A stretch of 64,000 bases of DNA, taken from positions 1,612,001 to 1,676,000 of the forward strand of contig NZ_CP082362.1 in the NCBI RefSeq assembly GCF_020740535.1, read 5' to 3'. This document shows positions 58,338 to 64,000 of this stretch, piece after piece (position 1 is the stretch's first letter; the number at the start of each line of letters is the position of its first letter). The notes below the pieces were generated by a model. It worked only from the letters and a program-made list of their open reading frames with translations. It was not told where the DNA came from and did not search any database. The position numbers were made by a program, and so were the translations under genes. The stretch is from Streptomyces profundus (GTDB lineage Bacteria; Actinomycetota; Actinomycetes; Streptomycetales; Streptomycetaceae).

Positions 58338-61300
58338 GTGCGGGGCTACGACGCCTACCAGGCTGACGACCACCTCTCGCGATTCGAAGCCGAGATGGAG
58401 CGGCTGAAGAAGGAGCGGGACAAGGCGGTCGACCACGCCGACGACCTCGGCTACCAGGTCGAGGTGCTGCGCGCCAAACTGCACGAGGTTCGCAGGATGC
58501 TCGCCGTGCGCCCGGTCTACGGCGATCCGTCCTCGCACGCCGAGCAGTTGCTGCGCTCCGCCCAGCACCAGGCCGACCAAATGCGCGCCGAGGCCGAGCG
58601 CGAGCTGCGCGAGGCGCGCGTCCGGAGCCAGCGGGTGCTCCAGGAGCAGTCGGAGCAGCGCTCCCGGATGGAGGCCGAGCTGCACGCCGAGGCCGTCGGC
58701 CGCCGGCAGCGGCTGGACGAGGAGCTCGCGCAGCGGCGGTCCACCGTCGAGTCCCATGTCAACGAGAACGTCGCCTGGGCCGAGCAGTTGCGGGCGCGCA
58801 GCGAGTCCCAGGCCAGACGCCTGATCGAGGAGACCAGGGCCGAGGCGGAGCGCACCGTCAGCCAGGCCAGGGCCGAGGCCGCCCGGCTCACCGACGAGGC
58901 GCGGCAGCGGCTGGTGATCGACGCCGAGGCGTCACGGGCGGAGACCGAGGAGCTGCTGCGGCGGGCCCGCACCGACGCCGAGCGGATGCTGTCGGCCGCG
59001 TCCGCCCAGGCCGAGGAGGCCACCGAGCACGCCGAGCGGCTGCGCAGCACCACCGCCCAGGAGACGGAGAGCGGTCGGCGGGAGGCCGTCGCGCTGGTCC
59101 GCAAGGCGGAGGAGCGGGCCAGCGAGGCGGAGAGCGCGCTGCGGCTGGCCCGCGAGGAGGCCGACCGGCTCCGCGCCGAGGCCGAGGCGGCGGCCGAGCG
59201 GCGCCGTTCCGACGCCGAGTCCGAGTACGAGCAGCGCACCGCGACCGCCAAGGCCGAGGTCGCGCGGATGGTCAGCGAGGCCACGGCGGACGCCGAGCGC
59301 CGCAGGACCGAGGCGCAGAACGCCCTCGACGAGGCCAGGGCGCGGGCCGAGCAGGTCGTCTCCGAGGCCAGCGAGGAGGCGCGGTCCCGCTCGGCTGAGG
59401 AGTACGCGGCGCAGCTGGCCGAGGCGGCCCGCACCGCCGAGGAGGTGCTCAACAAGGCGTCGGCCGAGGCGAAGTCGACCACCAAGGCCGCCACCGAGGA
59501 GGCCGAACGGCTGCGCGCCGAGGCCGAGGCGGAGGCGGACCGGCTGCGCGCCGAGGCGCACGAGACGGCCGAGCAGCTGCGTGGCGCCGCCCAGGACGAC
59601 ACCGAGGAGTACCGCGCCAAGACCGTCGAGCTCCAGGAGGAGGCCCGCCGACTGCGCGGCGAGGCCGAGCAACTGCGCGCCGAGGCGGTCGAGGAGGGCG
59701 AGCGGATCAGGACGGAGGCCCGCCGGGAGACCGTCTCGCAGATCGAGCAGGCCGCGGCGTCCGCCGAGGAGCTGCTCGCGCAGGCCAAGTCCGACGCGGA
59801 GGAGACGCGTTCGGCGGCCACGGCGGAGAGCGAACGGGTCCGCACCGAGGCCATCGAGCGGGCCACCACCCTGCGCAACCAGGCCGAGCAGGCGCTCCAG
59901 CGGGCGCGCACCGAGGCCGAGCAGCTCCGCGCCGAGGCGGCGGAGAACGCCGAGCGGGTCCTGAGCGAGGCCAAGGAGACGGCGGTCCGGCTGCGCGAGG
60001 AGGCCAAGGAGGCGGGGCGCGCCGAACGCGAGGCCGCCAGCGCCGAGTTGGAGCGGCTGCGCGAGGAGGCCGGCCAGCGCCTGACGGCGGCCGAGGCCGA
60101 GTTGACGCAGGCCAGGGCCGAGTCGGAGCGGCTGCGCGGCGAGGCGCACGAGGCCGCCGAGCAGCTGCGCGCCGAGAACGCCGAGCGGATCAGGACGCTC
60201 ACCGAGCAGTCCGAGCAGGCGGCCGACGCGCTGCGCCAGGAGGCGGCCTCCGACGCGGCGAGGGCGCGCGCCGAGGCCGAGGAGCTGGCGGTGCGGCTGC
60301 GCGGCGAGGCGCTGGCCGAGGCCGACCGGCTGCGCGAGGAGGCCGCGGCGGCGGCCGACCGGGTGCGCGCCGACGCGGCGGCGGCGGCCGAGCGCACCGC
60401 GGGCGAGGCGGCCGAGGCGCTCGGCGCCGCGCAGGAGGAGGCGGCGCGGCTGCGCGCCAAGGGCGACAGCTTCCTGGCCGAGGCCAGGGACGCGGCGCAC
60501 CAGGAGCGGTCGCAGGCGCACGAGCAGAGCGAGGAGTTGCTGGCCTCGGCGCGGACCCGGCTCGACGAGGCGGAGCGCCGCGCCGAGACGCTGGTCTCGG
60601 CCGCCGAGCACAAGGCCCAGCAGGTGCGGGACTCGGTCAGCGGGCTGCGCGAGGAGGCCGAGACGCAGATCGCGACGCACCGCGAGGAGGCCGAACGGGC
60701 CGCCGCCCGGGTGCTGCGGGAGTCGGCGGAGGAGAAGGAGGCCGCCGCGGCGCTCGCCGAGCGGACCGTCAAGGAGGCCATCGAGGAGGCCGAGTCCACC
60801 AGGCGCGAGGCCGCCGCCGAGGCCGAGCGGGTCAGGGCCGAGGTCGAGGAGCTGCGGGACGGCGCCCTCGCCGACGCCGCGCGCCGTCGTTCCGAGGCGG
60901 CGACGCAGGCCGACGCGCTGGTGGCGGAGGCCAGGGACGAGGCGCGGAAGGTCACGGCGCAGGCGGAGGAGCACGCGGACGGCATGGTGGCCGCCGCGCG
61001 GGGGGAGTCGGCGCGGCTGGTGGAGACGGCCAAGACGTCCGGCGGCGCGATGGTGGAGCGGTCGAGGAAGGACGCCAACACCCTGCTGGACGAGGCCCGT
61101 CGGGACGCGGCGGCGATCCGGGAGCGCACCGAGGAGCTGCGCCGTCGGATCGAGGGCGAGGTCGAGGAGCTGCACGACCGGGCGCGGCGGGAGTCCGCGG
61201 AGCAGGCCAGGGCGGCGGGCGAGCGGGTCGACAAGCTGATGCGGGCGGCGGAGGAGCAGCGCGTGGAGGCCAGGGAGGCCGCCGAGAAGACGCTGGCCGA

Positions 61301-61664
61301 GGCCAACTCCGAGGCGAGCAAGATCCGCGTCGCGGCGGTGCGGAAGGCGGAAACGCTCCTCAAGGAGACGGAGTTGCAGCGCACGGCGGTGCTGGCCGAG
61401 GCCAGGGAGGCCCGGGTGCAGGCCGAGCGGGAGGCCAAACGCACCGTGGAGGAGGGTCAGCGGGAGTTGGACCAACTGACGCGCAGGCGGGAGGACATCA
61501 ACGCCGAGATCTCCCGTGTGCAGGACGTGTTGGAGGCCCTGGAGTCGTTCGAGGCGCCCAAACCCGCCGGCCCGGGGAAGCCGCCGAAGGGCCAGCCGGG
61601 CTCCGTCACGGCGGGCGCCGGCGCCGGCTCAAGTCGCTCCGGCGGCAAACGCTCTGGCGGCTAG
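58338..61664 (+). CDS. scy: Scy, polarisome coiled-coil scaffold protein
   Basis: A 1108-residue protein that is almost entirely coiled coil. The short N-terminus (VRGYDAYQADDHLSRFEAEM) is DivIVA-like, followed by a canonical heptad helix (about 15-55), a proline hinge (RRMLAVRPVYGDPSS), and about 1000 residues of Ala/Glu/Arg-rich repeats (RLRAEAEAEADRLRAEA-like) that suit the 51-residue periodicity described for Scy. The C-terminus is Gly/Ser/Pro-rich. Scy organises DivIVA and FilP at hyphal tips and sets branching. S. coelicolor Scy is longer (about 1326 residues from memory), so repeat units have been lost or gained. The GTG at 58338 gives the conserved N-terminus. Confidence 0.93.
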   Translation: MRGYDAYQADDHLSRFEAEMERLKKERDKAVDHADDLGYQVEVLRAKLHEVRRMLAVRPVYGDPSSHAEQLLRSAQHQADQMRAEAERELREARVRSQRVLQEQSEQRSRMEAELHAEAVGRRQRLDEELAQRRSTVESHVNENVAWAEQLRARSESQARRLIEETRAEAERTVSQARAEAARLTDEARQRLVIDAEASRAETEELLRRARTDAERMLSAASAQAEEATEHAERLRSTTAQETESGRREAVALVRKAEERASEAESALRLAREEADRLRAEAEAAAERRRSDAESEYEQRTATAKAEVARMVSEATADAERRRTEAQNALDEARARAEQVVSEASEEARSRSAEEYAAQLAEAARTAEEVLNKASAEAKSTTKAATEEAERLRAEAEAEADRLRAEAHETAEQLRGAAQDDTEEYRAKTVELQEEARRLRGEAEQLRAEAVEEGERIRTEARRETVSQIEQAAASAEELLAQAKSDAEETRSAATAESERVRTEAIERATTLRNQAEQALQRARTEAEQLRAEAAENAERVLSEAKETAVRLREEAKEAGRAEREAASAELERLREEAGQRLTAAEAELTQARAESERLRGEAHEAAEQLRAENAERIRTLTEQSEQAADALRQEAASDAARARAEAEELAVRLRGEALAEADRLREEAAAAADRVRADAAAAAERTAGEAAEALGAAQEEAARLRAKGDSFLAEARDAAHQERSQAHEQSEELLASARTRLDEAERRAETLVSAAEHKAQQVRDSVSGLREEAETQIATHREEAERAAARVLRESAEEKEAAAALAERTVKEAIEEAESTRREAAAEAERVRAEVEELRDGALADAARRRSEAATQADALVAEARDEARKVTAQAEEHADGMVAAARGESARLVETAKTSGGAMVERSRKDANTLLDEARRDAAAIRERTEELRRRIEGEVEELHDRARRESAEQARAAGERVDKLMRAAEEQRVEAREAAEKTLAEANSEASKIRVAAVRKAETLLKETELQRTAVLAEAREARVQAEREAKRTVEEGQRELDQLTRRREDINAEISRVQDVLEALESFEAPKPAGPGKPPKGQPGSVTAGAGAGSSRSGGKRSGG

Positions 61665-61717
61665 CCACACGATTGAGCGGAAGCGGCGAACATTCTCCAC
61701 AGAGTAATGAGATCCGC

Positions 61718-61747
61718 TCGAAGACACGCCGGATCGCCCCCTAGGAT
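61718..61747 (+). promoter_or_regulatory. Possible filP promoter
   Basis: TAGGAT at 61742-61747 resembles a -10 and TCGAAG at 61718-61723 a weak -35, spaced 18 bases, in the 213-base gap between scy and filP. Transcript start would be near 61754, leaving a leader of about 120 bases. Confidence 0.35.
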
Positions 61748-61877
61748 GAAGCCTCCGAGGGCATGGACCCCGTCCGAATCGAAGGCTGATTCACATGCTT
61801 AGGAGCCCCACCTCGAAGCGCAGAACGCCAAGCCCCGATCCCCTACTCACTCACCCGTCTGAATCGACAGGAACCCC

Positions 61878-62825
61878 ATGAGCGACACTTCCTCTTCCCC
61901 ATTCGGCTTCGAGCTAGTTCGGCGTGGCTACGACCGCGGGCAGGTGGACGACCGCATCTCCAAGCTCGTCGCGGATCGCGACGGCGCTCTGGCCCGGATC
62001 ACCTCCCTGGAGAAGCGGATCGAGGAGCTGCACCTCGAAACGCAGAACGCCCAGGCCCAGATCACCGATGCCGAGCCGTCCTACGCCGGTCTCGGCGCCC
62101 GGGTCGAGAAGATCCTGCGTCTCGCGGAAGAAGAGGCGAAGGACCTGCGCGAGGAGGCCCGCAGGTCCGCCGAACAGCACCGGGAGCTGGCCGAGGGCGC
62201 GGCCCAGCAGGTGCGCAACGACGCCGAGGCGTACGCGGCCGAGCGCAAGGCGAAGGCCGAGGAGGACGGCGCCCGGATCGTCGAGAAGGCCCAGGGCGAC
62301 GCCGCGTCCACCCGTTCGGACGCCGAGAAGGACGCGGCGGCCAAGCGCGAGCAGGCCGACGCCCTCTTCGAGGACACCCGGGCCAAGGCCGCGCAGGCGG
62401 CGGCGGACTTCGAGACCAACCTGGCCAAGCGCCGCGAGCAGTCCGAGCGGGACCTGGCGTCCCGTCAGGCCAAGGCGGAGAAGCGGCTGGCGGAGATCGA
62501 GCACCGCGCCGAGCAGCTGCGTCTTGAGGCCGAGAAGCTTCGCACGGACGCCGAGCGTCGGGCCCGCCAGACGGTGGAGACGGCGCAGCGGCAGGCCGAG
62601 GACATCGTGGCCGACGCCAACGCCAAGGCCGACCGGATCCGCAGCGAGTCCGAGCGTGAGCTGGCGGCGCTGACCAACCGCAGGGACAGCATCAACGCCC
62701 AGCTGACCAACGTCCGCGAGATGCTGGCCACGCTGACCGGCGCCCAGGTGGCCGCGGCCACGCTGGACACCGAGGACGGCGACGACGGTCTCAGCAAGGG
62801 TGTGCCCGCGCAGCAGTCCCACTGA
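61878..62825 (+). CDS. filP: FilP, intermediate filament-like coiled-coil protein
   Basis: A 315-residue protein close in length to S. coelicolor FilP (310). The N-terminal FELVRRGYDRGQVDDRISKLV resembles the DivIVA-type membrane-curvature segment, followed by a heptad section (about 25-55), a short break (PSYAGLGARVE) and a long Ala/Glu/Lys/Arg coiled coil to about residue 285. The acidic tail ends KGVPAQQSH. FilP forms filaments behind the tip that stiffen hyphae and bind Scy and DivIVA. It was once annotated as cellulose-binding. The ATG at 61878 follows an ACAGGAA site. Confidence 0.94.
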   Translation: MSDTSSSPFGFELVRRGYDRGQVDDRISKLVADRDGALARITSLEKRIEELHLETQNAQAQITDAEPSYAGLGARVEKILRLAEEEAKDLREEARRSAEQHRELAEGAAQQVRNDAEAYAAERKAKAEEDGARIVEKAQGDAASTRSDAEKDAAAKREQADALFEDTRAKAAQAAADFETNLAKRREQSERDLASRQAKAEKRLAEIEHRAEQLRLEAEKLRTDAERRARQTVETAQRQAEDIVADANAKADRIRSESERELAALTNRRDSINAQLTNVREMLATLTGAQVAAATLDTEDGDDGLSKGVPAQQSH

Positions 62826-62842
62826 GTCACTCCAATGGGCCG

Positions 62843-62874
62843 GGGGCCCGCCGCCTGGACGGGCGGCGGGCCCC
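62843..62874 (+). terminator. Terminator of filP
   Basis: GGGGCCCGCCGCC (62843-62855) pairs perfectly with GGCGGCGGGCCCC (62862-62874), six-base loop, 18 bases after the filP stop. Only two T follow. Confidence 0.75.
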
Positions 62875-62896
62875 TTCGCGCTCTAGCGTCAGGGAC

Positions 62897-63820
62897 ATGA
62901 TCGAGCTGGCGGGGTTGACCAAGCGGTACGGCGCGAGGACGGCGGTGCGTGATCTGAGCTGCGTGGTGCGTCCCGGCCAGGTCACCGGCTTCCTGGGCCC
63001 GAACGGCGCCGGGAAGTCCACCACCATGCGGATGATCCTCGGGCTCGACCGTCCGACCTCGGGCGAGGCGCGGGTCGAGGGCCGCCCCTACGCGCGGCTG
63101 GTCGAGCCGCTGACCGTGATCGGCGCGCTGTTGGAGGCCAGGGCGGTCCATCCGGGCCGCACCGCGTACCACCACCTCCAGTGCCTGGCGCAGAGCAACG
63201 GCATTCCGGCGAGCCGGATCGGCGAGGTGCTTGAGCTGGTCGGCCTGGGCGAGGTGGCCACGAAGCGGCCCCGGGGTTTCTCCCTGGGGATGGGCCAACG
63301 CCTCGGCATCGCCAGCGCTTTGTTGGGCGACCCACGCATTCTGATCTTCGACGAGCCGGTGAACGGTCTCGACCCCGAGGGCATTCACTGGGTGCGCAAT
63401 CTGATGCGGAGACTGGCCGCCGACGGCCGCACCGTGTTTGTGTCCAGCCATTTGATGAGCGAAATGGCCCTGACCGCTGATCATTTGATCGTGATCGGTC
63501 AGGGCGAGCTGTTGGCGGACACCTCGATGGCGCGGTTTATCGAGGAGAACGCCCGCTCCTTTACCCGGGTGCGCTCCCCCGAATCGGAACGGCTGCGCGA
63601 GCTGTTGGACGAGGCGGGACTGACGGCCGCCGACGGCGCGGAGGGCGCGCTTGAGGTCCCGGGCGACCACACCGCGACCATCGGCGAACTCGCCGTCGAA
63701 CGCCGTCTGGTGCTGCACGAACTGTGTCATCACCGGGCCTCGTTGGAGGAGGCGTTCATGCGGCTGACCCATGAGTCCGTCGAGTACCAGGCCCGTGGCA
63801 CGGGCGGGACGGGGAGCTGA
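62897..63820 (+). CDS. ABC transporter ATP-binding protein (ABC-2 / drug or peptide type)
   Basis: A 307-residue ATPase: Walker A GPNGAGKST (about 36-44), a signature RPRGFSLGMGQRLGIASALL in which LSGGQ is replaced by FSLGM, Walker B ILIFDEPVNGLDPEG, and H-loop FVSSHLMSEM. A C-terminal extension of about 90 residues is typical of the NatA/BcrA-like group. It starts 22 bases after the filP terminator and is followed after three bases by a membrane permease gene, so the two form an exporter, perhaps self-protection against a peptide or antibiotic. Confidence 0.9.
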   Translation: MIELAGLTKRYGARTAVRDLSCVVRPGQVTGFLGPNGAGKSTTMRMILGLDRPTSGEARVEGRPYARLVEPLTVIGALLEARAVHPGRTAYHHLQCLAQSNGIPASRIGEVLELVGLGEVATKRPRGFSLGMGQRLGIASALLGDPRILIFDEPVNGLDPEGIHWVRNLMRRLAADGRTVFVSSHLMSEMALTADHLIVIGQGELLADTSMARFIEENARSFTRVRSPESERLRELLDEAGLTAADGAEGALEVPGDHTATIGELAVERRLVLHELCHHRASLEEAFMRLTHESVEYQARGTGGTGS

Positions 63821-63823
63821 GCC

Positions 63824-64000
63824 ATGGCACATGCCGCACAGGTGCTCGCCTCGGAGTGGACCAAGATCCGCACCGTGCGCTCCACCGGGTGGACGCTGGC
63901 CTGCGCGCTGGTGGTGACGGTGGGCTTCGGCATGCTGATCAGCGCGCTGATCCGGCACAGCTTCGACGACCTCTCCCGGGAGGAGCAGCTCACCTTCGAC
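63824..64000 (+). CDS. ABC-2 type permease, N-terminal fragment (runs off right edge)
   Basis: The ATG at 63824 opens a frame to the window end (59 residues). LASEWTKIRTVRSTGWTLACALVVTVGFGMLISALI is the typical cytosolic start and first membrane helix of ABC-2 permeases (conserved E-W-x-K-I-R-T-x-R-S-T). It pairs with the ATPase just upstream; a GGGGAG site overlaps that gene's end. Confidence 0.85.
   Translation, partial: MAHAAQVLASEWTKIRTVRSTGWTLACALVVTVGFGMLISALIRHSFDDLSREEQLTFD

Noticed and set aside
58517..61475. Two very long open frames (975 and 847 codons) antisense to scy
   Set aside because: They are by-products of the repetitive, GC-biased coiled-coil coding sequence; their translations are Ser/Ala/Arg- or Leu/Gly/Arg-rich with no start signals or family features.

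Overview
The window is very GC-rich and reads as a core-chromosome segment of Streptomyces or a very close relative. The evidence is strong third-position G/C, frequent GTG starts, lipoprotein and secreted enzymes, and the polarisome coiled-coil genes scy and filP. Gene content and order also recall, from memory, the SCO5394-SCO5460 interval of S. coelicolor. No rRNA, tRNA or CRISPR array was seen.

Left part (1-31.9 kb). The left edge holds the 5' end of a glgX-like debranching gene, divergent from an L,D-transpeptidase lipoprotein, an enoyl-CoA hydratase and an RsbW-like ATPase. A heterodimeric ABC exporter with one degenerate ATP site follows, then glgP and a five-gene oligopeptide-type ABC importer. 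A secreted PL11-PL3 pectinolytic fusion comes next. The GlgE pathway (glgE, treS, mak, glgB) turns trehalose into alpha-glucan; together with glgP and glgX it makes a storage-glucan region. An amidohydrolase, a Uma2-family protein and a PLP dehydratase lead to a complete IS605-type element (tnpA HUH transposase plus tnpB RNA-guided nuclease). Its right end supplies the stop codon of the dehydratase.

Middle (32-45.4 kb). A glycolysis/acetate block holds pfkA, pta-ackA and pyk. Next to it is an exported three-gene set (DUF6230, DUF6114 and an acidic repeat-rich protein) with an unusual AT-rich upstream region. Then come a thioredoxin-fold/TPR protein, isobutyryl-CoA mutase large subunit (diagnostic Phe80/Gln198), a DUF3817 membrane protein and a MarR regulator.

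Right part (45.4-64 kb). A GH6 - glxA - cslA cassette (hyphal-tip beta-glucan synthesis) sits between two MarR/DUF3817 pairs. A two-component system and a PepSY protein, both carrying poly-Asp tracts, face each other across phased CTTCAG repeats. About 0.55 kb of degenerate GC-rich repeats precedes meaB and an acetyl-CoA acetyltransferase gene, divergent from methylmalonyl-CoA epimerase across a TetR-type palindrome. The window closes with scy, filP and the start of an ABC transporter pair.

The most notable points are candidate operators sitting on acyl-CoA gene promoters (icmA, and thiolase-meaB/epimerase), the IS-derived stop codon with a predictable TnpB guide, the lyase fusion, the poly-Asp sensor/PepSY pairing, and the uncharacterised DUF6230/DUF6114/acidic-protein operon.
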